Source: JALOLG01 sp963776935
Lineage (GTDB): Bacteria; Actinomycetota; Acidimicrobiia; Acidimicrobiales; Ilumatobacteraceae
Assembly: GCA_963776935.1 (NCBI GenBank)
Contig: CAVZOP010000014.1
Location: 62,001 to 126,000, forward strand
DNA length: 64,000 nucleotides
Reading direction: 5' to 3'
The notes under the pieces were generated by a model. The model saw nothing but the letters and a program-made list of their open reading frames with translations. It searched no databases and was not told the origin of the DNA. Positions within the stretch are counted from its first letter, which is position 1. Every line of letters starts with the position of its first letter. Positions 43,378 to 51,510 of this stretch are shown piece by piece. A program made the translations under genes and the position numbers.

Positions 43378-43683
43378 ATGATCGTCGCCGTCGTCCGCTT
43401 CCCGCTCGACCCGCCGCTCTCCTCGGCCGACGCCGCCGAACTGTTCGAGGCCAGCGCCCCGAAGTACCAGAACGTGCCTGGCCTGCTGCGCAAGCACTAC
43501 CTGCTCGGCGACGACGGACTCGTCGGCGGGGGCGTGTACCTCTGGGAGAGCCGGGCCGCGGCCGAAGCGTTGTACGACGACGCCTGGCGGGCCGCACTCG
43601 AGCAGCGGTACGGCCAGCCGCCGACGATCGAGTTCTACGAGAGCCCGGTGACGGTCGACCCCGACCGCATCGAGGTCCGATGA
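43378..43683 (+). CDS. Small monooxygenase-fold protein (YdhR/dimeric alpha-beta barrel type)
   Basis: 101 residues. A ferredoxin-like antibiotic-biosynthesis-monooxygenase fold is suggested by the pattern VAVVRFPLDPPLSSADAAEL, VPGLLRKHYLLGDDGLVGGG, YLWESRAAAEALYDDAWRAA. No obvious cofactor site. The stop overlaps the IclR start (ATGA). These proteins are often stability or catalytic partners of an oxygenase; a partner role for the LLM gene upstream is an inference. Confidence 0.72.
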   Translation: MIVAVVRFPLDPPLSSADAAELFEASAPKYQNVPGLLRKHYLLGDDGLVGGGVYLWESRAAAEALYDDAWRAALEQRYGQPPTIEFYESPVTVDPDRIEVR

Positions 43684-44498
43684 GCGCGACGTCGCGGTCG
43701 GGGACGCTCGCCAACGGCGAACGGCCGGCGCTGCAGTCGGTCACGATCGCGCTCGACATCATCGATGCCCTTGCGGACAGCCGCGAGCTGGGCCTCAGCG
43801 AGTTGGCGCGGCGGGTCGGCATCGCCAAGAGCACCGCCCACCGCACGTGTTCGGTCCTGGTCGGACGGGGACTGTTGCGGCGCACGCCGGCCGGCACGTA
43901 TCAGCTCGGCCTGCGCTTCGTCGAGTACGGCCAGCTGGCGACCGCTCGATCGGCGGTCGGTGATCGCGCCCTGCCGATGCTCGTCGAGCTGCGCAACGCG
44001 CTCGGCGAGACGGTTCAGATCGGCGTGCCCGACGGTGGCGACGTCGTGTACGTCGAGCGGGTCGAGGGTGTGCACGCGCTCCGCTACATCGACGGCAACC
44101 CGCGTCGCGCTCCCGTGCACCGTTCGAGCGCGGGCAAGGTGCTGGCCGCCTACATCCCCGAAGTGCTCGAGGCCCGCCTTCGCGCCGGTCTGCCGCCGAG
44201 CACCGGCTACACGATCGTGGTGCCCGATGTGTTCCGCCAGGAGCTCGCCACGATCTGCAAGCGCGGCTATGCCCGCAGCATCGACGAGACCGAGCTCGGG
44301 ATGTCGTCGCTGGCGGTGCCGATTCGCGCCCACGTCGAGGGTCCGGTGGTCGCCGCCATCTCGATGGTCGGGCCGACCGCCCGCATCGCCGGCTCGGCCG
44401 AGTCGCGTCACGTGGCGACGTTGACGGCGGGCGCCCGACAGCTCACGGCGAGCCTCGCCTCGGGCGAGTACCGGTTGTCGTCGCGACGCCGCCGCTGA
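43680..44498 (+). CDS. IclR-family transcriptional regulator
   Basis: 272 residues. The winged helix-turn-helix lies at about residues 20-80 (LSELARRVGIAKSTAHRTCS), followed by the IclR effector domain (for example VVYVERVEGVHALRYIDGNP and HRSSAGKVLAAY). IclR regulators bind a pathway metabolite and control catabolic operons. It is the last gene of the cluster that starts at 36139 and probably controls it. Stop is followed by a palindromic repeat at 44527. Confidence 0.93.
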   Translation: MSATSRSGTLANGERPALQSVTIALDIIDALADSRELGLSELARRVGIAKSTAHRTCSVLVGRGLLRRTPAGTYQLGLRFVEYGQLATARSAVGDRALPMLVELRNALGETVQIGVPDGGDVVYVERVEGVHALRYIDGNPRRAPVHRSSAGKVLAAYIPEVLEARLRAGLPPSTGYTIVVPDVFRQELATICKRGYARSIDETELGMSSLAVPIRAHVEGPVVAAISMVGPTARIAGSAESRHVATLTAGARQLTASLASGEYRLSSRRRR

Positions 44499-44526
44499 CC
44501 GTCACCTGACCCGCAGACCCTCCGTT

Positions 44527-44569
44527 CTGTCTGCTTCAGATTGCCTGTCGGCCCGTCTGAAGCAGACAG
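44527..44569. repeat. Intergenic palindrome, family B copy 1
   Basis: Perfect 14-base arms (CTGTCTGCTTCAGA, 44527-44540, and complement 44556-44569) around a 15-base loop, between the convergent stops at 44498 and 44588. The same arms and nearly the same loop recur at 47468. Confidence 0.8.
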
Positions 44570-44587
44570 TTCCGAAAACCCGTGGCG

Positions 44588-45286
44588 TCACCAGGGATGT
44601 ACGGAACCGTCCCAGCACAGGAACGCGCCGCTCTGCTCGATCGTCAAAGCGTCGATCAGGTCGACGATCTGAACGGCGGCGTCACCAGGATCGAGGTCCG
44701 CACCGGGGCCGGACATGTCGGTGCGGAGGTATCCGGGATGGATGGCGACCGCGATCACACCGTCGTCGCGCAGTCGCGACGCGAGCTTGATCGTGATCAT
44801 GTTGAGCGCCGCCTTCGATGCGCCGTAGCCGACGTCGCGGCCCATGGTCGCACCGACCACCATCGAGCCGATTTGGGACGAGACGTTGACGATGCGGGGC
44901 CGGCCCGACCGGCGCAGCGCCGGCAAGAACCCACGGGCGAGAAGCATCGGGCCGAGCGCGTTGATCCGCATCTCGCCCATGAAGTGCTCGGGCGAGAGCT
45001 GGAGGACGTCGCGTCCGTCGGCGGCCGCACCCAGACCCTCGGCCGTGAGACCGGCGTTGTTGACGAGCACGTCGATCGCGTCGCCGCCCACGGCCGCGAC
45101 GAAGTCGGCGATCGAGCGCTCGTCGCCGGTGTCGACGGCGTGGATGTGGGGCGTCAGGGCGCGCAGTTCGTCGGCCGCATCCGGTGTTCGGCAACCGCCG
45201 ATGACGGTCATGCCGCGTGCCGCGGCCACCTTCGCCAGCTCCAGTCCGAGACCACGGTTGGCCCCGGTGATCACGATCGTGTCCAT
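44588..45286 (-). CDS. SDR family oxidoreductase
   Basis: 232 residues. Cofactor loop TGANRGLGLELAKVAAARGM, NNAG in VLVNNAGLTAEG and Y-x3-K in GRDVGYGASKAALNMITIKL. The start ATG overlaps the HAD-NTF2 stop (TGATG). Close to the short csgA/carbonyl-reductase-like SDRs. Last gene of the minus-strand block that begins at 51435. Confidence 0.9.
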   Translation of the reverse strand: MDTIVITGANRGLGLELAKVAAARGMTVIGGCRTPDAADELRALTPHIHAVDTGDERSIADFVAAVGGDAIDVLVNNAGLTAEGLGAAADGRDVLQLSPEHFMGEMRINALGPMLLARGFLPALRRSGRPRIVNVSSQIGSMVVGATMGRDVGYGASKAALNMITIKLASRLRDDGVIAVAIHPGYLRTDMSGPGADLDPGDAAVQIVDLIDALTIEQSGAFLCWDGSVHPW

Positions 45287-46275
45287 CACGCGTGGCGGCA
45301 GTAGTAGGCGTGCCACTCGATCACGAGGTCGCCGCTCATCGTCCAGAACTCGCCGCCCGAGCCGTGCGCCGCCTCACCGTCGGCGGTTGTGTACGACGAT
45401 TCCCACTCGACGCAGATCGTGTCGCCCTGGGCGGCCCGCAGCATCTTCGACAGGCGCTGGTCGCGCCGGCCCGACTCGCGGCCGATGCCCAGCTTGTCGA
45501 CGTGGAACTGCCGCGCCTCGGCGTGCCCGCTGGCCACCCGTTCGCCGTTCCAGTAGATGACGATCGCGGGGTGGAACAGCTGCATGATCGTGTCGAGGTC
45601 CTGCGCCTGGTAGGCGCGCTCGGCATCCCGCACGAGCCGCCACGGCCGCGTCTCGGGATCGATCCGCAGTAGCTGGCGGGTGAGATCGAACGCCGGCCGC
45701 TTGTCGGCCGGGTCGACGAGCACGCCCGTCATGCCGACGTCGCGGGCGCCTTCGACGCACACAGGCGTGTTGTCGAGGAACACGATCTCCGACGGATCCA
45801 CGCCGAGAACCCGGGCCGTGCGGAGGTACGACTCGGCGAGCGGCTTGGGCTGGTCGAACTCGCGTGCATCGACGAACGCGTCGAGGGCCTGGAACTCCGG
45901 GCGGGAGTCGAAGAACTCCTGGCCGGCGATGCCGACGCCGTCGTTGGTGAGCACGGCCACCAGGTATCCCGCGTCGCGGGCGTCGTTCATCAGCGTCACC
46001 GCTTCCGGGTCGGAGAACCGCTCGGGTGCCGCCGCGGCGATGTCGCGGTGCATCATCCGCCAGTCGTCGTATCCCTGCGCGGTCGCGACCGCACTCCAGT
46101 AACCGATGATGTCGATCTCACCCGCGATGTGGCGCTGCCAGATCGGATCGTTCTCCGGATCGAGCGGCCCGCGTCCGAGCCCGGATCTCCCGGTCGCCGC
46201 CTCGTAGTCGTCGAACGAATGCCACAACAGGTCGGTGATGACGTCCCCGATGTCGAGAACGAGTGCCTTGTACAT
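45286..46275 (-). CDS. Fusion of HAD-like hydrolase and NTF2/SnoaL-like domain
   Basis: 329 residues. The HAD part (1-205) has ALVLDIGDVITDLL (D8, D11), the lysine motif FDQPKPLAESYLRTA and the acidic motif IVFLDNTPVCVEGARD. The NTF2-like part (about 215-329) begins RDAERAYQAQDLDTIMQLFH and ends FWTMSGDLVIEWHAYYCRHA, a SnoaL-type cone fold. I do not know a characterised enzyme with this pairing. The NTF2 fold may bind or isomerise a hydrophobic intermediate released by the HAD part. It lies between the HsaA-like monooxygenase and an SDR. Confidence 0.8.
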   Translation of the reverse strand: MYKALVLDIGDVITDLLWHSFDDYEAATGRSGLGRGPLDPENDPIWQRHIAGEIDIIGYWSAVATAQGYDDWRMMHRDIAAAAPERFSDPEAVTLMNDARDAGYLVAVLTNDGVGIAGQEFFDSRPEFQALDAFVDAREFDQPKPLAESYLRTARVLGVDPSEIVFLDNTPVCVEGARDVGMTGVLVDPADKRPAFDLTRQLLRIDPETRPWRLVRDAERAYQAQDLDTIMQLFHPAIVIYWNGERVASGHAEARQFHVDKLGIGRESGRRDQRLSKMLRAAQGDTICVEWESSYTTADGEAAHGSGGEFWTMSGDLVIEWHAYYCRHA

Positions 46276-46279
46276 CTGC

Positions 46280-47437
46280 TCAGCCGTCGACCAACTCGAC
46301 GAAGCGCCACGACGCGCCGGGCGCGAGTCCTGCGAGCTCGCGCCCGCACGCCTGCACGACCGGCGGTGACGACGTGACGTGTTGGGTGCCGGCGTGAACG
46401 TCGCGCAGCAGCCGCTGCAGCGTGCCCTTCCGCAACGACGTCGTGCCCGCCGACAGGTACACGAAGTTGGCGACGTCGTGCAGTGACGCGGTCAGGTGGG
46501 TCAGCGCCAGCCGGATGAGCGTGTGCTGACGGACACTGAGTGGTTCACCCGCCAGGATCGACGCCTCGACGTCACGCCACGACTCGAGCACGAACGCCTG
46601 GGCGGCGCGGAACGTCGCCTCCGCCTTCGCGTATCCGTCGTGGAACGCGTCGCTGTCGACGAGCGCGCCCGCCCGGCCCGTCTTCTCGCGAGCCATCGAC
46701 GCCAGCTCGTCGAGCATCCGCCGCCCGACCCCCATCGCCCATCCCGAGTGGCAGATCGTCGCGAAGCCGATGATGCCGATGTGGTAGAGCGCGCCGCCGC
46801 GCTTCGGCGTCTCGGTGACGGCGAAGTGCGAGAAGCCCTCCGGCACGAACACGTCGCGCATGCTGTAGTCGATGCTGCCCGTGCCGCGCAGGCCGATGAC
46901 ATCCCAGTTGTCGATCAGCGTCGCTTTCTCGACGGGCACGACGAAGATGCGCGGCTCCCCGGTCTCCTCGATGATGGCGAGCGTGTGGATGTGGGACCCG
47001 TGCTTGATGCCGGAGGCGAAGCTCCAGTCCCCGGTGACGAGGTAGCCGCCCTCGGTCGTCTTCGCCACTCCGGGGCGCGTGCCCTGGCCGGCGATCACCG
47101 GAACGCGCTCGGCGCCGACGAAGATCTCCTCGACCGCGTCGTCGGCGAGGTAGGCGGCGCCGGTCCCGATCGACAAGCAGGCGGCCATCAGCACCCATCC
47201 GGCCGATGCGTCGCCGTACGAGACGTTGGCGATCACCTCGAGCGAGTCGACCGGGCCGAGCTCCGATCCGCCGAGCTTCTCTGGCACCCACATCGCGAAC
47301 AGCCGGTCGTTGTGGAGGGCGTCCACGACGGGCGGCGCCAGCTCACCCTTCTCGTCGGCGAACTCGGCGTACTCGTCGACGAGCGGCACGAGCGCCCGCG
47401 CCCGTTCGGCCAGGACGGATCCGGCGGTCAGTTCCAC
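46280..47437 (-). CDS. Acyl-CoA dehydrogenase-fold flavin monooxygenase (HsaA/DszC-like)
   Basis: 385 residues. The fold is that of acyl-CoA dehydrogenases, but the substrate-base Glu is not apparent and the pattern (ANVSYGDASAGWVLMAACLS, then VTGDWSFASGIKHGSHIHTL) matches the two-component FMNH2 oxygenases HsaA and DszC. It would hydroxylate or oxygenate a ring or sulfur compound using reduced flavin supplied by a partner. The GTG at 47437 is chosen because a clear GAGGAG lies 7 bases upstream; the ATG at 47464 lies next to the palindrome and has no such site. The gene is 5 bases from the HAD-NTF2 gene. Confidence 0.85.
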   Translation of the reverse strand: MELTAGSVLAERARALVPLVDEYAEFADEKGELAPPVVDALHNDRLFAMWVPEKLGGSELGPVDSLEVIANVSYGDASAGWVLMAACLSIGTGAAYLADDAVEEIFVGAERVPVIAGQGTRPGVAKTTEGGYLVTGDWSFASGIKHGSHIHTLAIIEETGEPRIFVVPVEKATLIDNWDVIGLRGTGSIDYSMRDVFVPEGFSHFAVTETPKRGGALYHIGIIGFATICHSGWAMGVGRRMLDELASMAREKTGRAGALVDSDAFHDGYAKAEATFRAAQAFVLESWRDVEASILAGEPLSVRQHTLIRLALTHLTASLHDVANFVYLSAGTTSLRKGTLQRLLRDVHAGTQHVTSSPPVVQACGRELAGLAPGASWRFVELVDG

Positions 47438-47467
47438 GATGTGACTCCTCTTCTCTCTCATCATTTC

Positions 47468-47518
47468 CGTTCTGTCTGCTTCAGATTGCCTGCCGGCCCG
47501 TCTGAAGCAGACAGAACG
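47468..47518. repeat. Intergenic palindrome, family B copy 2
   Basis: Perfect 18-base arms at 47468-47485 and 47501-47518 around a 15-base loop nearly identical to copy 1. It lies between two same-strand genes, right before the monooxygenase, so as a terminator it would separate the hydrolase and monooxygenase transcripts. Confidence 0.8.
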
Positions 47519-47527
47519 AGGGGTTGG

Positions 47528-48319
47528 TCAGCTGAAGAACTCGGCGATGGTGGTGACGGCGTCGGGGGACTCGTCGAGGACGAGGTGACCGGCGTCGGCG
47601 AACGTCTTCACGGTGCCGTCGGGCAGCAGCGCGCCCCAGTGCGGCGCCATCGCCGGCGGGGCGAGGCGGTCCTCGTCGCCCCAGATCACCATCGAAGGGA
47701 TCGTCACGCGACCGAGCCAGCGCGGGATCACGCGATCGAAAGGGTGTTCCCAGAACAGCAGCGCCGTCGTCCGTGTCTCGCGATAGCGATCGACGGTGAA
47801 GTCGACGTCGTGCGGGTCGGCTGGGAGCCACTTGGCGATCGTGTCGAAGCGATGCACGAGGCGACCGACGACCTCCTCGGGCTTCAGCGTGAACAGGTCG
47901 TCGACCTGCACTTCGGGCACCCTCAGCCCGGCCGGGCAGCACAGCACGAGGCGGCGCAGCCGGTGCTGCTGCTCGATCGCGAAGCGGGCGGCCAGCAGAC
48001 CGCCGAGCGACAGGCCGACCAGGTTCACGTCACGCACGAGCCCGAGCTGGTCGAACAGCTCGGTGTAGTGCAACACGAGGTCGTGCACGCTCTGCAGGTC
48101 GTCGTAGTCGCCCGACTCGCCGTAGCCGGGGTGGAACGGCATCAACACGCGGAAGTCCTCCGCCCAGGCCGACGCGAACTCGGCGCCGTGGAACGTACCA
48201 GCGCCGTGGAAGTACACGAGCTGCGGCGACTGCGGATCACCGAGGGCGAGCACGACCGATGTCGTGCCGTTGATGTCGAGCTCGATGCGTTCGATCGTGT
48301 CGGCGTTGCGATCGGTCAT
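47528..48319 (-). CDS. Alpha/beta hydrolase
   Basis: 263 residues. Nucleophile elbow VNLVGLSLGGLLAARFAIEQ, oxyanion region LVYFHGAGTFHGAEF and late acid/His in MVIWGDEDRLAPPAMAPHWG and FADAGHLVLDESPDAV. Overlaps the LLM stop (ATGA), so it forms a two-gene unit with the LLM at 48316. This LLM-hydrolase arrangement is repeated just upstream (50224/49530). Ester or lactone hydrolysis after oxygenation is a plausible role. Confidence 0.88.
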   Translation of the reverse strand: MTDRNADTIERIELDINGTTSVVLALGDPQSPQLVYFHGAGTFHGAEFASAWAEDFRVLMPFHPGYGESGDYDDLQSVHDLVLHYTELFDQLGLVRDVNLVGLSLGGLLAARFAIEQQHRLRRLVLCCPAGLRVPEVQVDDLFTLKPEEVVGRLVHRFDTIAKWLPADPHDVDFTVDRYRETRTTALLFWEHPFDRVIPRWLGRVTIPSMVIWGDEDRLAPPAMAPHWGALLPDGTVKTFADAGHLVLDESPDAVTTIAEFFS

Positions 48320-49470
48320 GCCGGCACCACCTTGCGCGAGCGGAGGCGGGGGATGACTTCTTCGGCGAAGAGCGTCGTGCTCTTCACCACCTTCCAGTTG
48401 GGCATGTCGCCGAGGGCGATGTTGAGGTTGACGCGTGTGGTCTTGGCCTCTTCGACCCAGTTGGCGATCGCGTCGGCGACCTTCTCGGGCGTGCCGGCGA
48501 CGATCCGGTTGATCTCGAGCAACGAGTCCCAGTCGGCCGAGCCGTGCACGTCGGCCGATGTGATCCGCCGCCGGAACTCGGGCACCGTCACGTAGCCGGG
48601 CGGGTTGAGGTAGCGCGGCGTGGTGCGCAGGGCGGTCTCGAAGAAGTACATGACGTGTGGCATGAACTCCTCCTCGGCCTTCTCGTCGGTCTCGGCGACG
48701 TAGGCGAAGATGCCGATCGTCACCTTGTCGTCGGTGACCTCGTGGCCGTGGTGAGCGAGGCGGTCGCGGTAGTGGTCGAACACCTTGAGCTGCATCGTGG
48801 TCGGGATGAACACGACCGAGTAGCCGAAGCCGTACTCGGCGGCGAGCTCGAGTGTCTCGGCGGAGCCGGCGCCGACGATGTACGCCGGCGGGTGCGGCTG
48901 CTGGATCGGCTTGGGCCACGGGTTGAGGTAGCGGTACGTGTAGAAGTCGCCGGCGAACGACTGCGGGCCGTCCTCGGTCCAGCATTTGAGGATCACGTCG
49001 AGTGACTCACGGAAACGCGCCCGGGCCGTCGCCGGGTTCACGGCGTTGGCCCAGTACTCCATGCCGGTGCCGAGCGGGAAGGCGACGTCGAGGCGGCCGC
49101 CCGACATCACGTCGAGCATCGCGTACTCCTCGGCGAGCCGGTTGGGGTACTCGAAGTTCGGTGGCGTGCCGAACACGCTGATCCGCGACGTGGTCTGGGG
49201 GATCAACGCCGCCGCCGTCAGGTTGGGCGCCGGGTTCATCGTGTACTGCGTGTTGTGGTGCTCGTTGAGCACCAGACCGTCGAAGCCGAGCTTGTCGGCG
49301 AGGAGCATCTCGGACAGGTAGCGGTTGTACAGCTCGTGCCCGGCCTTCGGGTCGTAGTTCGAGTTCGAGTAGTCGACCCAGAGCGATTCCTTGTCGGCGG
49401 CATCGACCGGCAACCCGGTGTACGGAAAGAAGTGGAAGTAGTGGAATTCCGCCCGGTCGGCGTAGCTCAT
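48316..49470 (-). CDS. LLM class flavin-dependent oxidoreductase (LuxA-like)
   Basis: 384 residues, larger than F420-type members. Bacterial luciferase-like features: FHYFHFFPYTGLPVDAADKE near the start, the NEHHNTQYTMNPAP motif, the non-prolyl cis-peptide region and YPNRLAEEYAMLDVMSGGRL. Members oxidise ketones or aldehydes with FMNH2 and O2. Start has no strong Shine-Dalgarno. Related to the LLM at 50224 (both have NEHHN and EEYAM/EEFAM), so the pair probably arose by duplication. Coupled to a hydrolase gene. Confidence 0.88.
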   Translation of the reverse strand: MSYADRAEFHYFHFFPYTGLPVDAADKESLWVDYSNSNYDPKAGHELYNRYLSEMLLADKLGFDGLVLNEHHNTQYTMNPAPNLTAAALIPQTTSRISVFGTPPNFEYPNRLAEEYAMLDVMSGGRLDVAFPLGTGMEYWANAVNPATARARFRESLDVILKCWTEDGPQSFAGDFYTYRYLNPWPKPIQQPHPPAYIVGAGSAETLELAAEYGFGYSVVFIPTTMQLKVFDHYRDRLAHHGHEVTDDKVTIGIFAYVAETDEKAEEEFMPHVMYFFETALRTTPRYLNPPGYVTVPEFRRRITSADVHGSADWDSLLEINRIVAGTPEKVADAIANWVEEAKTTRVNLNIALGDMPNWKVVKSTTLFAEEVIPRLRSRKVVPA

Positions 49471-49529
49471 GGATCCTCCGTCGTTGGCCTGTCTCGTGTA
49501 GCTGGCCTCGGTGTTGCGGGTGGACGCGT

Positions 49530-50234
49530 TCAGTTTCCGTCGAGGTGACGCCGCAAGAGTGCCGCAACCTCATCCGGCGCGTCCCATTCGAGCAGGTGGC
49601 CGGCGCCGGCGATCACCACGCCACCGCCCCACCGATCGATCAAACCGGGTACGAGCAGCTCGTCCTGGTCGCCCCACACGACGAGCTTGGGGCAGCGGAT
49701 GCGGTGGATCCGCTTCGCCACACCGCGGTCACCGAGCGGCCATAGCAGGCTGGCGGAGGCGATGTCGGAGAGGTAGCGGGCGACGGGAGCTTCCTCCTCG
49801 CCCTTGTGGGCGAAGCGGTCGGCGAAGGCGTCCGGCACACCTTTGGCGAACAGGTGGCTCATCCGCTCCGGTGCGGTGACCGCGTACAGGTCGAAGCCGG
49901 GCGTGTCGGCGGCGTTGATCCCGAACGGCGCCAGCAGGGTCAGCGACGTCACCATCTCCGGCCGCATCGCAGCAAGCTCGGCGGCGATCATCCCGCCGAG
50001 CGATGCACCGACGACCGGGCACGGCAGTGCGCCGGTCGCGTCGAGCGCGTCCCAGAACACGGTGAGCCAGTCCAGGTACTCGTCGGGAGCGACGAACCCC
50101 GACTCGCCGTCGAACCCGGCAACCGACGGGACGACGATCTCCCAACCGTCGGCCTCGAGGGCGCGCAGCGCGGGCGAGACCTCCGGGTGGCCGGCGATCC
50201 CCCACAGGTAGACGAGACGCTGATCAGCGGGCAT
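49530..50234 (-). CDS. Alpha/beta hydrolase
   Basis: 234 residues. Nucleophile elbow PVVGASLGGMIAAELAAMRP, late acid and His in LVVWGDQDELLVPGLIDRWG and VIAGAGHLLEWDAPDEVAAL. The start is 11 bases inside the LLM gene at 50224, so translation is coupled. Shares the family but not close sequence with the hydrolase at 47528. Substrate not identifiable; possible hydrolysis of the LLM product. Confidence 0.87.
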   Translation of the reverse strand: MPADQRLVYLWGIAGHPEVSPALRALEADGWEIVVPSVAGFDGESGFVAPDEYLDWLTVFWDALDATGALPCPVVGASLGGMIAAELAAMRPEMVTSLTLLAPFGINAADTPGFDLYAVTAPERMSHLFAKGVPDAFADRFAHKGEEEAPVARYLSDIASASLLWPLGDRGVAKRIHRIRCPKLVVWGDQDELLVPGLIDRWGGGVVIAGAGHLLEWDAPDEVAALLRRHLDGN

Positions 50235-51435
50235 TTTCGGGCCACCACGGGTCGGGGTACTCGGCGAAGATCGTGCGCAGTCCGGGGGCGACCTTGTCGG
50301 CGAACAGGCGCGTGTTGAAGCGGGTGAGCTCGTCGCTCATGTTGCCGAACTGGAGCATCGCGCACAGGTGTCCGATGCGGAGCTCCTTGCACGCTTCCTC
50401 GAGCTTCTCGCGGACCGTGTCGGGACTGCCGATCACGACGTATCCGTTGTCGACCATCTCGTCCCATGTCAGGTCGTGCTTGGCCTGCTTCGCTCGCGAG
50501 GCCTGCCGGACCTGCGACTTGTAGCGGGCCCGCACGGATGCCTCGGTGACGTATCCGGGCGGATCGGTGAACCCCGGGTAGACGTGCAACGACCGGTTGA
50601 AGAAGTACTCCGCCGGCTCGCGGTACATCTCGTAGGCCTCGGCGTCGGTGTCGGCGACGCCGATGAACTGGGTGACGGCGAGGCGGTGTGGGTTGTCGTC
50701 CCTGCCGTGGGCCTCGACCTGGCGCCAGTACCCGGCGACCGTCTCGCGGACCATCTTGTAGCCGTAGTAGGTGAGCGCGCCGTAGACGTAGTCGTTCTCG
50801 GCGCAGAAGTCCCACGTCTCGACCGAACCGCCGCCGGGGATCCACACCGGCGGGTGCGGCTTCTGCCACGGGCGGGGCACGGGGTTGACGTAGCGCAGCT
50901 GGTTGAAGCGACCGTTGAACGAGAACGGCTCGGTCGCCTGCCAGGCCTTCATGATCAGCTCGATGCCCTCGTAGTACTTCGGGCGCAGCTGGCTCGGGTT
51001 GACGCTGTACGAGTACGCCGTGTCCATCGGCGTGCCGACCGGGAAGCCGGCGATCAGGCGGCCCCGCGAGAAGAGGTCGATCATGGCGAACTCCTCGGCG
51101 ATCCGGATCGGCGGGTTGTAGAGCGCCACCGAGTTGCCGAGCACCGTGATCGCCGCGTCCGACGTGCGGCTGGCGAGGATCGACGCGATCAGGTTCGGCG
51201 AGGGCATCAGGCCGTAGCCGTTGTTGTGGTGCTCGTTGACGCAGATGCCGTCGAAGCCGCACTCGTCGGCGTACACCAACTGGTCGATGTACGTGCTGTA
51301 CGTGTCGGCCATCACCTCGGCGTCGAACAGCGCCGGATCGATATCGACCCAGACGCTCCGGTGACGCTTGTTGAAGTCCTCCGGGAGGTCCGGATATGGC
51401 ATCAGATGGAACCACATCATCTTCATGGTGGACAT
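50224..51435 (-). CDS. LLM class flavin-dependent oxidoreductase (LuxA-like)
   Basis: About 403 residues, the closest relative in the window to the LLM at 48316. Family features include DECGFDGICVNEHHNNGYGL, IRIAEEFAMIDLFSRGRLIA and FPVGTPMDTAYSYSVNPSQL. The start ATG at 51435 (MSTMKMMWFH) is preferred; MKMM at 51426 is an alternative. It leads the minus-strand block and is divergent from the LysR gene across a 75-base gap with a palindrome, so LysR probably controls it. Confidence 0.88.
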   Translation of the reverse strand: MSTMKMMWFHLMPYPDLPEDFNKRHRSVWVDIDPALFDAEVMADTYSTYIDQLVYADECGFDGICVNEHHNNGYGLMPSPNLIASILASRTSDAAITVLGNSVALYNPPIRIAEEFAMIDLFSRGRLIAGFPVGTPMDTAYSYSVNPSQLRPKYYEGIELIMKAWQATEPFSFNGRFNQLRYVNPVPRPWQKPHPPVWIPGGGSVETWDFCAENDYVYGALTYYGYKMVRETVAGYWRQVEAHGRDDNPHRLAVTQFIGVADTDAEAYEMYREPAEYFFNRSLHVYPGFTDPPGYVTEASVRARYKSQVRQASRAKQAKHDLTWDEMVDNGYVVIGSPDTVREKLEEACKELRIGHLCAMLQFGNMSDELTRFNTRLFADKVAPGLRTIFAEYPDPWWPENAR

Positions 51436-51493
51436 GATCGCCGGTCTCCCACCCCCACGTCCACGACCGAAGCCGACACGGATCATGTCGCGT

Positions 51494-51509
51494 TCGATAA
51501 CGTTGTCGA
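51494..51509. promoter_or_regulatory. Near-perfect palindrome in the LysR/LLM divergent promoter
   Basis: TCGATAACGTTGTCGA, a 16-base near-palindrome with one mismatched pair, placed 2 bases before the LysR start and 59 bases before the LLM start. It fits a LysR-type binding site controlling both genes. It shares the AACGTT core with the site at 4761. Confidence 0.5.
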
Positions 51510-51510
51510 T

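Noticed and set aside
47438..47464. ATG at 47464 as start of the HsaA-like monooxygenase
   Set aside because: No ribosome site precedes it and the palindrome abuts it. GTG 47437 has GAGGAG at correct spacing.
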